Shown here: piece by piece, positions 55,729-64,000 of the stretch
How the letters are laid out: the number at the start of each line of letters is the position of its first letter
How positions within the stretch are numbered: position 1 is the first letter of the stretch
From: Streptomyces aquilus
Lineage (GTDB): Bacteria; Actinomycetota; Actinomycetes; Streptomycetales; Streptomycetaceae
Reading direction: 5' to 3'
Length of the DNA stretch: 64,000 bases
NCBI RefSeq assembly: GCF_003955715.1
Contig: NZ_CP034463.1
Location: forward strand, 3,782,001-3,846,000
Notes under the pieces: model-generated
Told to the model about the DNA's origin: nothing
Seen by the model: the letters and a program-made list of their open reading frames with translations, nothing else
The model's database searches: none
Program-made: the position numbers and the translations under genes

Positions 55729-56265
55729 TCAGGCGGAGATGCCGTCGATCCGGGCCAGGGCGTCGTCCGCGCCGTACGGCTGCAAGTACGGCAGCCAGCG
55801 CGGGTCCCTGTGCCCGGTCCCGATGATGCGCCAGGCCAGGCCGGTGGGCGGAGCGGGTTTGTGACGCAGCCGCCAGCCGATCTCGAACAGGTGTCGGTCG
55901 GCCTTCACGTGGTTGCAGCGGCGGCACGAGGCCACCACGTTGTCCCACACGTGCTTGCCCCCGCGGCTGCGCGGGATGACGTGGTCGACGCTGGTTGCGA
56001 CGCCACCGCAGTACATGCACCGGCCCCCGTCGCGGGCGAACAGCGCACGACGGGTCAGAGGAACGGGCCCCCGATAGGGAACCCGGACGAATCGCTTGAG
56101 CCGGACCACGCTTGGTGCGGGGACTGTGACGGTTGCGCTGTGCATGAAGGCGCCGGACTCCTCAAGGCACACGGCCTTGTTTTCGAGCACGAGGATGAGC
56201 GCGCGGCGAAGCGGTACGACGCCCAGTGGCTCGTACGACGCGTTGAGGACCAGGACATGCGGCAC
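55729..56265 (-). CDS. HNH endonuclease
   Basis: A 178-residue protein of the widespread actinobacterial HNH family. The N-terminal part begins PHVLVLNASYEPLGVVPL. The nuclease core has CMYCGG, SVDHVIPRSRGGKHVWDN and CRRCN, giving two zinc Cys pairs around the His-Asn-His site. GTG 56265 follows AAGGAGG by 5 nt. The biological role of this family in Streptomyces is unclear. Confidence 0.9.
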   Translation of the reverse strand: MPHVLVLNASYEPLGVVPLRRALILVLENKAVCLEESGAFMHSATVTVPAPSVVRLKRFVRVPYRGPVPLTRRALFARDGGRCMYCGGVATSVDHVIPRSRGGKHVWDNVVASCRRCNHVKADRHLFEIGWRLRHKPAPPTGLAWRIIGTGHRDPRWLPYLQPYGADDALARIDGISA

Positions 56266-56557
56266 GGATGCCTCCTTGGGCGTCGGCGGCGCGTGGCTCG
56301 CGCCGGGACGATCTGTAGTCAGTCTCCCCTCATGCCTGGTGGAAGCGCCACCATCTCCCGGTAACGGGCTGGGAGTGTTTTCGACCACACCTGCGACCAC
56401 TGCTTTCTTCATCCCCAGGTGAGCACGGTCTCTCCCTCGAACATGGCAACGATCCCCACACGATGCACCGTTAGTGTGGTGGGTCTGCCGCCCGGTGACC
56501 TTTCCGTGACCTTGACCATCAGCCGGGTGGCGGACGCTGCACCTGGAGGTACCTGCC

Positions 56558-57646
56558 GTGTCCTTGCCCGCCGTCCTACTGGCCGCGACCCCGTCGCCCT
56601 CTCCGTCGGAGAGCGGGGTCGCGACCGTCCCCTCGCTCCAGGACGCCCAGGAGGGCGCGACGAACGCCGCGAGCTGGGTCGAGCAGAACTGGTCGACCTG
56701 GCTGGCGATCGGGCTGCGCGTCCTGCTGATCCTGGTGATAGCGGCGGTGCTGAGAGTCGCGGTGCGGCGGGCGATCACCAAGCTGATAGACCGCATGAAC
56801 CGCACGGTCCAGGCGGTCGACGGCACGGCGCTCGGCGGCCTGCTGGTGAACGTGGAGCGCCGCCGTCAGCGCTCCCAGGCGATCGGCTCGGTGCTGCGCT
56901 CGGTGGCCAGCTTCCTGATCATGGGCACCGCGGCGCTGATGATCCTGGCCACCTTCGAGATCAACCTCGCCCCGCTGCTGGCCTCCGCGGGTGTCGCGGG
57001 TGTCGCGATCGGTTTCGGCGCCCGCAACCTGGTCACGGACTTCCTCTCCGGCGTCTTCATGATCCTGGAGGACCAGTACGGCGTCGGCGACACCATCGAC
57101 GCGGGCGTGGCCTCCGGCGAGGTCATCGAGGTCGGCCTGCGCGTGACGAAGCTGCGCGGCGACAACGGCGAGATCTGGTACGTCCGCAACGGCGAGGTCA
57201 AGCGCATCGGCAACCTCTCGCAGGGCTGGGCCACGGCGGGCGTCGACGTCACCCTCCGCGCGTCCGAGGACCTGGACAAGGTGAAGGCGACGATCGGCGA
57301 GGTCGCCGAGCGGATGAGCAAGGAGGAGCCCTGGAACGAGCTCCTGTGGGGCCCGATCGAGGTCCTGGGCCTCGACAGCGTCCTGCTCGACTCGATGGTC
57401 GTGCGCGTCTCCGCGAAGACGATGCCGGGCAAGGCCCTGACGGTGGAACGCGAACTGCGCTGGCGCGTCAAGCGCGCCTTCGACGCGGCGGACATCGACA
57501 TCGTCGGCGGCCCGGCGGTGGCGGCGGACCCCGAGCCGGCCCCGGACCCGACGGCGGCCGTGGCGGCCCCCTCGGTCTACTCCAACACGGCGTCCCCCCA
57601 GGCCGAGGCGGCCACCCCCCTGGCCCCGCCGAGCGTGCCGAAGTAG
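56558..57646 (+). CDS. Mechanosensitive ion channel, MscS family
   Basis: A 362-residue channel that releases solutes on osmotic downshock. Three helices follow a Ser/Pro N-terminus. The pore helix is LLASAGVAGVAIGFGARNLVTD, followed by the beta domain DQYGVGDTIDAG and GEIWYVRNGEVKRIGN. It ends in an acidic/Pro tail. GTG 56558 follows CTGGAGG. Confidence 0.92.
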   Translation: MSLPAVLLAATPSPSPSESGVATVPSLQDAQEGATNAASWVEQNWSTWLAIGLRVLLILVIAAVLRVAVRRAITKLIDRMNRTVQAVDGTALGGLLVNVERRRQRSQAIGSVLRSVASFLIMGTAALMILATFEINLAPLLASAGVAGVAIGFGARNLVTDFLSGVFMILEDQYGVGDTIDAGVASGEVIEVGLRVTKLRGDNGEIWYVRNGEVKRIGNLSQGWATAGVDVTLRASEDLDKVKATIGEVAERMSKEEPWNELLWGPIEVLGLDSVLLDSMVVRVSAKTMPGKALTVERELRWRVKRAFDAADIDIVGGPAVAADPEPAPDPTAAVAAPSVYSNTASPQAEAATPLAPPSVPK

Positions 57647-57660
57647 CAGGCGGTACGAGG

Positions 57661-57695
57661 AGGGCGGCACCCGGTGTGATCCCGGGCGCCGCCCT
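57661..57695. terminator. Terminator after the MscS gene
   Basis: AGGGCGGC pairs with GCCGCCCT, then one mismatch, then CCCGG/CCGGG; 7-nt loop. It is placed between convergent genes. Confidence 0.7.
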
Positions 57696-57699
57696 TCCG

Positions 57700-58287
57700 T
57701 CATCCCGCGGCCGTCCCCCTCAGCCCCAGCTGTCGCGCCACCTGGCACACGGCGACGTACGACGTGCCCTTGCGCAGGCCGGCCACGCCGAGGTGGTGGT
57801 CGCCTTCGCGGAGGTCGACGAGGACCGTTCCGGAAGCCGCGTCGAAGGACAGGGAGCCGTGCACCGAGTGGTCCGCGCGGCGGCCCGGGCGCCACAGGAA
57901 GCGGACCTCCTCCTGGCCCTTCCCGGCGATCTCCTGCCCCTTCCCGGCGATGAGGAAGGCCCGGTCGGAGGAGGTCAGTCGGTCGCGTATGCGCTGTTGC
58001 CAGCCGTCGGAGACGTCCGCCGAGCGCAGCGGGTGCGTCTGCCGGTCGTCCAGGACGTGCACGGAGAACGCGAGTCCCGCCGTCCGCGACCGGCGCCGCA
58101 GCCACGCCCACACCAGCACCGCCCAGAGCAGGCTGACGGTGCCCCAGGTGAGCGGCGCGATCACCAGCGACCGCCCCAGGTTGCCCCAGGTGAATCCGTC
58201 GTCAACGAGCCCGGCCAGCAACTGGACGACCATCAGCGGCGACTGGACGGCCACGGCCGCCCGCCAGCACGCCAGGAGCAGCTTCAT
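57700..58287 (-). CDS. Hypothetical membrane protein
   Basis: A 195-residue protein with an N-terminal membrane segment pair (LLACWRAAVAVQSPLMVVQL and GTVSLLWAVLVWAWL) and a cytoplasmic C-terminal beta-like part (VRFLWRPGRRADHSVHGSLS). A 7-residue phrase IAGKGQE occurs twice in tandem. It overlaps the preceding lipoprotein stop by ATGA. The function is unknown. Confidence 0.72.
   Translation of the reverse strand: MKLLLACWRAAVAVQSPLMVVQLLAGLVDDGFTWGNLGRSLVIAPLTWGTVSLLWAVLVWAWLRRRSRTAGLAFSVHVLDDRQTHPLRSADVSDGWQQRIRDRLTSSDRAFLIAGKGQEIAGKGQEEVRFLWRPGRRADHSVHGSLSFDAASGTVLVDLREGDHHLGVAGLRKGTSYVAVCQVARQLGLRGTAAG
57910..57951. repeat. 21-bp in-frame tandem duplication
   Basis: The units at 57910-57930 and 57931-57951 differ by one base. 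They encode the doubled IAGKGQE phrase in the membrane protein, a probable slippage event that keeps the frame. Confidence 0.9.
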
Positions 58288-58913
58288 GAACCGTCTCCGC
58301 AGGCCAGGGTGTACGCCTCGGTCACCCAGCGCTCCTTGTCGCCGTGCTCGGCGGGGTCCACGCCGCACCGCAACGAGGCGCCGCTGCTGCCGTACCAGGT
58401 GCTGACGCTGCCGTACACCGGCGTCGTACCGCCGCAGTCCGCCGTGAAGCTCGCGTCGACGGCCCGTACGCCCCAGGCGGAGACGAAACGGCCCGAGCCG
58501 CCCAGGAAATCGGCGACGTCGGGGTGTTCCACGGTCGCGGACGACCGGCCGGGCCCGGCCACCTCGAACGCGTCGCCGAGGCGCTTGTCGAGGGACGCCA
58601 GGACCCGTTCGGTCGAGAGCCCGGCCCCGCTCGTCTCGACCCGCGGCACCAGCTCCCGCACCCGGACCGGCAGCAGCCGCACGTCCCCGGCGTCCTTGCC
58701 CACCGTGACGACCCGCGACACGGCGACAAGGGTCCGTTCCTCGTTCACCCGCCCCCATCGGATCGCCCCCGTACAAGCCGACGCCGACGCCGTCCTGGTC
58801 ACGCGGGTCGTCGCCCTGGTGTCGTCCCCGCCCACCCGGCACCCGGACAGACCGCCCGCCACCGCGCACGCCAGCACCACCACCGGCACGGCACGTCGCA
58901 CCGCATTCCTCAC
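58284..58913 (-). CDS. Hypothetical lipoprotein
   Basis: A 209-residue exported protein with signal peptide and lipobox LSGC (Cys25). The mature part has four or more Cys (SACTGAIRWGRVNEERTL, TADCGGTT, LRCGVDPAE, TLACGDGS), which suggests disulfides. It is translated just before and overlapping the membrane protein, so they may act as a pair. The family is not recognised. Confidence 0.78.
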   Translation of the reverse strand: MRNAVRRAVPVVVLACAVAGGLSGCRVGGDDTRATTRVTRTASASACTGAIRWGRVNEERTLVAVSRVVTVGKDAGDVRLLPVRVRELVPRVETSGAGLSTERVLASLDKRLGDAFEVAGPGRSSATVEHPDVADFLGGSGRFVSAWGVRAVDASFTADCGGTTPVYGSVSTWYGSSGASLRCGVDPAEHGDKERWVTEAYTLACGDGS

Positions 58914-59093
58914 GCCCCACCCCCACCGCGCCCCGAACCCACGTTCGCAGCCGATCGATGAAAAGCCGGAAAGCTGTGAAGAAGCACGCCCCGACCTGCG
59001 GGAAGGCGTGATCGTGATGAACTCGTTGCGCCCCCGGTACCGGGCTCGCAGGTAACGACTCCGTTTCCCGCGAGGGCGGTTTCCTTCACCCCC

Positions 59094-59149
59094 TTGACTC
59101 CCCCACGGCCCGGACCTATGTTCCCTGCATCCGATAGGAAACCTTCCTA
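59094..59149 (+). promoter_or_regulatory. Promoter and ROK operator for the sugar ABC operon
   Basis: TTGACT (59094-59099), 17 bp, TATGTT (59117-59122) form a near-consensus promoter. TAGGAA-ACC-TTCCTA (59135-59149) is a perfect palindrome just after the expected start point. Streptomyces ROK regulators often bind AGGAAA-type palindromes, so autorepression by the next gene product is likely. Confidence 0.72.
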
Positions 59150-59202
59150 ACAGTCACGGTCCGTAGAGTCTGCTGCGGAACATTCCCGGGAGAGGGGCAC
59201 AC

Positions 59203-60396
59203 ATGGCCGGCACCCCGCGCACACTCCGCGCCATGAACGACCGTGCCGCCCTCGACCTCCTCCTGGAGCACGGGCAGCTGTCCCGCACCCGCATCGGCAA
59301 ACTCACCGGCCTGTCCAAGCCGACCGCCTCCCAGCTCCTGGCCCGCCTCGAAGCGGCGGGCCTGGTCCTCGCCGGCGGCACCACCGAGGGCCGCCCGGGC
59401 CCCAACGCCCAGTTGTACGAGGTGAATCCGGCCGCCGGGTACGCCGCCGGCCTCGACGTCACCCCCGAACGCATCCTCGCCGCCGTCGCCGACATCACCG
59501 GCCGCACGATCGGCTCGTACGAACTGCCCACCCCGGGCAGAAGGACCGGCACCCCGGTCGTCCAGCAGGTCACCGACGCCCTCGACGGCGCCCTGAAGGC
59601 GGCCGGGCTGGTCCGCGCCGACGTCCACCGGCTCGTCATCGGCACCCCCGGCGCCTTCGACCCGGGCACCGGCCGGCTGCGCTACGCCTCCCACCTCCCG
59701 GGCTGGCACACCCCCGCCCTCCTGGGCGAACTCGCCGCCGCGCTGCCGATGCCGGTGGAGTACGAGAACGACGTCAACCTCGTCGCCGTGGCCGAACAGC
59801 GGCTCGGCGCGGCCCGCGGCCACGACGACTTCGTCCTGCTGTGGAACGAGGGCGGCCTCGGCGCGGCCCTCGTCCTCGGCGGCCGGCTGCACCGCGGCTG
59901 GACCGGCGGCGCGGGCGAGGTCGGTTTCCTGCCGGTGCCGGGCACCCCGCTGGTACGGCAGGTCACCAAGGCCAACAGCGGCGGCTACCAGGAGCTGGCC
60001 GGTTCGCAGGCCGTCCCCCGGCTCGCCCGCGAACTCGGCATCGACGACATCCCCAGCGGCCCGTACGCCGAGGTCGCCGCCGCCCTCGTCGCCCGCGCCG
60101 CACACTCCGAAGACCCCGCCCACCAACAGCTGCTGGAGACATACGCGACCCGCCTCGCCACCGGTCTGGCCTCGCTCGTCTCCGTCCTCGACCCGGAACT
60201 CGTCGTCCTGAGCGGCGCTTCCCTCACCGCCGGCGGCGAGCGGCTGCGCGCGCTCGTCCAGTCCGAACTGGCGGAGCTGGCCGCGGCCCGCCCCCACCTC
60301 GTCGTCGGCGACGTACGCGAACAGCCCGTGCTGCGCGGCGCGTTGGAGAGCGCGCTGGCAGCCACCCGCGACGAGGTCTTCGACACCTCGCGCTGA
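59203..60396 (+). CDS. ROK-family transcriptional regulator of a sugar importer
   Basis: A 397-residue ROK repressor. The helix-turn-helix is LSRTRIGKLTGLSKPTASQL. The ROK core has AGLDVTPERILAAVADI, PVEYENDVNLVAVAEQRLGA and LLWNEGGLGAALVL. The family zinc motif CxCGxxGC is absent (GEVGFLPVPGTP instead), which is atypical. GGAGAGGGG precedes the ATG. It is first in the operon and probably senses the imported sugar. Confidence 0.91.
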   Translation: MAGTPRTLRAMNDRAALDLLLEHGQLSRTRIGKLTGLSKPTASQLLARLEAAGLVLAGGTTEGRPGPNAQLYEVNPAAGYAAGLDVTPERILAAVADITGRTIGSYELPTPGRRTGTPVVQQVTDALDGALKAAGLVRADVHRLVIGTPGAFDPGTGRLRYASHLPGWHTPALLGELAAALPMPVEYENDVNLVAVAEQRLGAARGHDDFVLLWNEGGLGAALVLGGRLHRGWTGGAGEVGFLPVPGTPLVRQVTKANSGGYQELAGSQAVPRLARELGIDDIPSGPYAEVAAALVARAAHSEDPAHQQLLETYATRLATGLASLVSVLDPELVVLSGASLTAGGERLRALVQSELAELAAARPHLVVGDVREQPVLRGALESALAATRDEVFDTSR

Positions 60397-60438
60397 GCCC
60401 TTCCCTCATCCCCTTCCCCGCCCCAGGGAGACTTCGCC

Positions 60439-61770
60439 ATGCCCAACCGTGCCCGAACAGCGGCTTTTACCCTGCTTTCCTCCGTCGCCCTCCTGACCAC
60501 GGCCTGTACCGGCCAGTCCAGCTCCGGCGCCGACGACGACGCCTCCAAGGAGACGACCATCAACTTCTGGCACGCCTGGAGCGCGGACTCCGAGGTGAAG
60601 GCCGTGAAGGCACTGGTCGCCGGTTTCGAGAAGGCGCACCCCAACATCCACGTCAACGTCGTCGGCAACATGACCGACGACAAGATCAACCAGGCGCTGC
60701 GCGCGGGCGGTTCCAAGGCGCCCGACGTGATCTCGTCCTTCACCACCAACGCCGTCGGCAAGTTCTGCTCCTCCGGCGCCCTGGTCGACCTCAACCCCTT
60801 CTTCGAGAAGGCGAAGATCGACCCGGACAAGACGTTCCCGGCGGCGATGAACGAGTACACCCAGTTCGACGGCAACCGCTGCTCGGTCCCGCTCCTCGGT
60901 GACGCCTACGGCCTCTACTACAACAAGACGGCCTTCGAGAAGGCGGGCATCAGCGCCCCGCCGAGGACCTGGTCCGAATTCGAGGCCGACGCCAAGAAGT
61001 TGACCGTCCCGCAGGGCGACAGCTTCAAGCAGCTCGGCTTCATGCCGAACTACCACGGCTGGGAGACCACGACCGAGCACTACCTGGGCCAGTTCTCGCC
61101 CACGTACTTCGACAAGGACGGCAAGTCGACGATCGCGAAGGACCCGGCCGTCGCCGCCGCCTTCACCGTCCAGAAGAAGCTGGTCGACGCCCTCGGCGGC
61201 TACCGCAAGCTGGAGACGTACCGCGCCAAGCTCGGCGACGAGTGGGGCCCCAAGCACCCCTTCCACACCGGTCAGGTCGCCATGCAGCTCGACGGCGAAT
61301 GGCGCCTGGGCATGGCCCTGGACGCCAAGCCCGGCTTCGAGATCGGCGTCGCCCCGCTGCCCGTCCCGGACGACCAGGCGGACCAGTACGGCAAGGGCTA
61401 CATCACCGGCACCATCGCCGGCATCGCCGCCACCAGCAAGAAGCAGAACGCGGCCTGGGAGCTGGTCAAGTACATCACCACGGACACGGACGCGGTGGTG
61501 AACTTCTCCAACGCCATCCACAACGTGCCCTCCACGCTCGCCGCCCTGAAGTCCCCGAAGCTGAAGTACGACCCGCGCTTCAAGACCTTCCTGGACATCG
61601 CGGCGAACCCGGACTCGACGACCGCCCCGTCCTCGGTCAACGGCGGCGTGTACCTCACCACGGTCCAGGAACTCGGCTACGCCTACGAGAGCGGCAAGGT
61701 CACCGACCTCCACAAGGGCCTCGCGGACGCGGCGCAGCAGATCGACACGGACATCGCGCAGGCGAAGTGA
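60439..61770 (+). CDS. Sugar ABC transporter substrate-binding lipoprotein
   Basis: A 443-residue extracellular solute-binding protein (MalE-type fold). The lipobox is LTTAC (Cys23). Typical features are INFWHAWSADSEVKAVKALV and YYNKTAFEKAGI. Its stop overlaps the next ATG by one base (TGATG). Family 4 glycosidase downstream points to a di- or oligosaccharide such as a beta-glucoside or chitobiose, which is inferred. Confidence 0.9.
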   Translation: MPNRARTAAFTLLSSVALLTTACTGQSSSGADDDASKETTINFWHAWSADSEVKAVKALVAGFEKAHPNIHVNVVGNMTDDKINQALRAGGSKAPDVISSFTTNAVGKFCSSGALVDLNPFFEKAKIDPDKTFPAAMNEYTQFDGNRCSVPLLGDAYGLYYNKTAFEKAGISAPPRTWSEFEADAKKLTVPQGDSFKQLGFMPNYHGWETTTEHYLGQFSPTYFDKDGKSTIAKDPAVAAAFTVQKKLVDALGGYRKLETYRAKLGDEWGPKHPFHTGQVAMQLDGEWRLGMALDAKPGFEIGVAPLPVPDDQADQYGKGYITGTIAGIAATSKKQNAAWELVKYITTDTDAVVNFSNAIHNVPSTLAALKSPKLKYDPRFKTFLDIAANPDSTTAPSSVNGGVYLTTVQELGYAYESGKVTDLHKGLADAAQQIDTDIAQAK

Positions 61771-62711
61771 TGGCCACGATCACCCTGGCGTCGAAGCGCC
61801 GCAGGTCGGCGCTGCGCACCCTCGCCTTCATGTCCCCCTGGCTGATCGGCTTCGCGGTCTTCTTCGCGTACCCGCTGATCTCGACGGTCTACTTCTCGTT
61901 CATGCACTACGACGGCTTCAGGCCGCCGACATGGAGCGGCACCCAGAACTGGACGTACGTCTTCCAGCACTACCCCTTCTTCTGGCCGGCCCTGCGCAAC
62001 ACCCTGTGGCTGGTCGTGGTGATGGTCAGTCTCCGGGTCGTGTTCGGACTCGGGATCGGCCTGCTGATCACGAAGATCAAGACGGGGACTGGGGTCTTCC
62101 GCACCCTGTTCTACCTGCCCTACCTGGCCCCTCCGGTGGCGGCGACGATGGCCTTCGCCTTCCTGCTCAACCCCGGTACGGGCCCGGTCAACTCGGTCCT
62201 GGAGAAGGTCGGCATCCCGGCGCCCGGCTGGTTCAACGACCCCACCTGGTCCAAGCCGGCCCTCACCCTGCTCGCCCTGTGGGGCATCGGCGACCTGATG
62301 GTCATCTTCATGGCCGCGCTGCTCGACGTACCCCAGGAGCAGTACGAGGCGGCCGAGTTGGACGGGACCTCCGCCTGGCAGCGGTTCCGGTACGTCACGC
62401 TCCCGAACATCTCGCCGATCGTGATGTTCGCGGTGGTGACCGGCGTGATCCAGACGATGCAGTACTACACCCAGCCCCTGATCGCCGGGAAGGTCGCCTC
62501 GGGCGTGATCCAGGGCGCCGGCACCCAGTTCGAGCCCGGCTACCCGGACAAGTCCACGCTCACCCTCCCCCAACTCGTCTACAACCTCGGCTTCCAGCGC
62601 TTCGACTACGGCTCGGCCTGTGTCGTCGCCCTGGTCCTCTTCGCCCTCTCGATGGCCTTCACCGCGTTCCTGATGCGGCGCCGGGGCGGCCTGATCCAGG
62701 CAGGTGACTGA
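61770..62711 (+). CDS. Sugar ABC transporter permease 1
   Basis: A 313-residue MalF-type permease with about six helices. The EAA-loop is YEAAELDGTSAWQRFRYVTLP. It starts at the TGATG junction with the binding protein. It works with the following permease and an ATPase that is not in view, possibly the shared multi-sugar ATPase MsiK known in Streptomyces. Confidence 0.9.
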   Translation: MATITLASKRRRSALRTLAFMSPWLIGFAVFFAYPLISTVYFSFMHYDGFRPPTWSGTQNWTYVFQHYPFFWPALRNTLWLVVVMVSLRVVFGLGIGLLITKIKTGTGVFRTLFYLPYLAPPVAATMAFAFLLNPGTGPVNSVLEKVGIPAPGWFNDPTWSKPALTLLALWGIGDLMVIFMAALLDVPQEQYEAAELDGTSAWQRFRYVTLPNISPIVMFAVVTGVIQTMQYYTQPLIAGKVASGVIQGAGTQFEPGYPDKSTLTLPQLVYNLGFQRFDYGSACVVALVLFALSMAFTAFLMRRRGGLIQAGD

Positions 62712-62714
62712 CCG

Positions 62715-63608
62715 ATGACCCAAGTACTGGACAGGCCCGCACAGGTGCGCACCCCCGCCGGCCCCGCCGAACGAACGGCCCGCCGCAAGGCGCTCCTGGA
62801 ATGGATCGCGGTCCACTCCCTCGGCCTCGCCGCCGCCCTCTTCTTCACCCTCCCCTTCGTGTTCGTGTTCCTGACCTCCCTCATGAGCGACACCCAGGCC
62901 CTCAGCCGGGACCTGATCCCGCACACCTGGGAGTGGGGCAACTACCGCAGGGTCTTCGACACCCCGGGCTTCCTCACCTGGTGGCGCAACACGCTCCTGT
63001 ACGCGGGGGCGGGCACGGCGCTCACCGTCGTCTCCTCGCTCCCCGTGGCGTACGCGCTCGCCAAGTTCCGCTTCCGGGGCCGCAATCTGTCCCTGATGCT
63101 GGTGATCTCGATGATGATGCTGCCGCCGCAGGTCGTCATCATCCCGATGTACCTGTTCTGGGCGAAGCAGCTGGACCTCTCCGGCACGCTGTGGCCGCTG
63201 ATCATCCCGATGGCGTTCGGCGACGCGTTCTCGATCTTCCTGCTCCGCCAGTTCCTGATGACGATCCCGAACGAGTACGTGGACGCGGCGAAGGTCGACG
63301 GCTGCGGCGACCTGCGCACCCTCCTGCGGGTGGTCGTCCCCATGGCGAAGCCGGGCATAGCCGCGGTGGCCCTGTTCCAGTTCTTCTACGCCTGGAACGA
63401 CTACTTCGGCCCCCAGATCTACGCCTCGGAGAACCAGAACGCCTGGACCCTCAGCTACGGCCTGGAGTCCTTCAAGGGCATGCACCACACCGACTGGAAC
63501 CTGACCATGGCCGCGACCGTGCTGGTCATGGCCCCCGTGATCCTCGTGTTCTTCTTCGCGCAGAAGGCGTTCGTGGAGGGTGTCACGCTCACCGGAGTGA
63601 AGGGTTAG
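62715..63608 (+). CDS. Sugar ABC transporter permease 2
   Basis: A 297-residue MalG-type permease. The EAA-loop is YVDAAKVDGCGDLRTLLRVV with the following VPMAKPGIAAVALF. It starts 3 nt after the first permease stop. It forms the membrane pair with the first permease. Confidence 0.9.
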   Translation: MTQVLDRPAQVRTPAGPAERTARRKALLEWIAVHSLGLAAALFFTLPFVFVFLTSLMSDTQALSRDLIPHTWEWGNYRRVFDTPGFLTWWRNTLLYAGAGTALTVVSSLPVAYALAKFRFRGRNLSLMLVISMMMLPPQVVIIPMYLFWAKQLDLSGTLWPLIIPMAFGDAFSIFLLRQFLMTIPNEYVDAAKVDGCGDLRTLLRVVVPMAKPGIAAVALFQFFYAWNDYFGPQIYASENQNAWTLSYGLESFKGMHHTDWNLTMAATVLVMAPVILVFFFAQKAFVEGVTLTGVKG

Positions 63609-63616
63609 TCCCGCAT

Positions 63617-64000
63617 ATGAAACTCACCGTGGTAGGCGGCGGTTCGACCTACACCCCCGAACTCATCGACGGCTTCGCCCGCTTGCGGGACACGCTCCCC
63701 ATCGAGGACCTCGTCCTGGTCGACCCGTCAACCGAACGCCTCGACCTGGTGGGCGGCCTGGCCCGCCGCATCTTCGCCAAGCAGCACCACGACGGCCGTA
63801 TCACCACCACCTCCGACCTGGACGCGGCCGTGGACGGCGCCGACGCGGTCCTGCTCCAGCTCCGCGTCGGCGGCCAGGCGGCCCGCGCACAGGACGAGAC
63901 CTGGCCCCTGGAGTGCGGCTGCGTAGGCCAGGAGACGACCGGCGCCGGCGGCCTGGCCAAGGCCCTCCGCACGGTCCCCGTGGTCCTGGACATCGCGGAG
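63617..64000 (+). CDS. Family 4 glycosidase (6-phospho-beta-glucosidase type), 3' end beyond the window
   Basis: The first ~128 residues show the NAD-binding start [19 protein letters not shown], the acidic strand [27 protein letters not shown] and the family motif [17 protein letters not shown] with the metal/NAD Cys. GH4 enzymes hydrolyse glycosides by an NAD-dependent elimination. Since sugar ABC importers do not phosphorylate their substrate, the name phospho-glucosidase may not reflect the true substrate. Confidence 0.9.
   Translation, partial: MKLTVVGGGSTYTPELIDGFARLRDTLPIEDLVLVDPSTERLDLVGGLARRIFAKQHHDGRITTTSDLDAAVDGADAVLLQLRVGGQAARAQDETWPLECGCVGQETTGAGGLAKALRTVPVVLDIAE

Noticed and set aside
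58966..59055. Short ORFs upstream of the ROK operon
   Set aside because: They lack ribosome binding sites and family resemblance and lie upstream of the promoter at 59094.

Overview
The window is chromosomal DNA from a Streptomyces-like actinomycete. Overall GC is very high, reading frames carry GC-rich third positions, many genes overlap their neighbour by ATGA or GTGA, starts are often GTG, and several promoters sit about 7 nt upstream of an ATG with no ribosome binding site (leaderless messages). Family content (BioY, DUF574 methyltransferase, ROK regulators, TerD protein, CGNR protein, Rv2466c-type DsbA, Fe-SOD with a Nur box) is typical of Streptomyces. From memory, not verified, the order sodF - asd - pepN - malQ - ROK/sugar ABC recalls the core region around sodF of S. 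coelicolor. No prophage, insertion sequence, CRISPR array, tRNA or rRNA was seen.

Layout. 1-3362: a Ser/Thr kinase cut by the window edge, an LPXTG surface protein, an exact 50-bp tandem duplication of its terminator arm, a decayed FAD oxidase and bioY. 3600-10100: a sulfur-scavenging locus, made of a ROK regulator behind a short Arg/His/Cys-type leader ORF, then a second, Cys-ending leader ORF (MSPHLHCRAFCC), then a sulfonate-type ABC importer, a flavin monooxygenase and a TauD-type dioxygenase. 10144-12379: an amino-acid permease, and sodF with a Nur box and a 3'UTR that may yield a small RNA. 12393-18597: two divergent sugar-kinase units around a DeoR regulator, with a hydroxyacid dehydrogenase pseudogene carrying two deletions. 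18735-32734: mostly single metabolic and housekeeping genes (a first aminopeptidase N, DsbA-like, glycosyltransferase, DD-peptidase-like hydrolase, metallophosphoesterase, a VOC/PNPOx/Nudix operon facing a CGNR regulator).

32901-44041: a large secreted subtilase, an ECF sigma factor with a membrane partner, a TerD protein with five C-terminal repeats, asd, a DUF1203 protein and a second aminopeptidase N. 44326-49996: three regulator/transport or regulator/enzyme modules (LysR with EamA, MarR with EamA, TetR with FAD monooxygenase), each with a visible candidate operator. 50113-58913: malQ behind a small repeat-bearing ORF, a PadR-controlled ABC exporter, an HNH endonuclease, an MscS channel and a lipoprotein/membrane pair. 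59094-64000: a ROK-controlled sugar ABC importer ending in a family 4 glycosidase cut by the window edge.

The most unusual points are the two different leader ORFs in the sulfonate locus, the tandem operator arrays at the TetR and PadR loci, the TerD repeat protein, the small repeat ORF coupled to malQ, and the freshly duplicated or deleted junctions.
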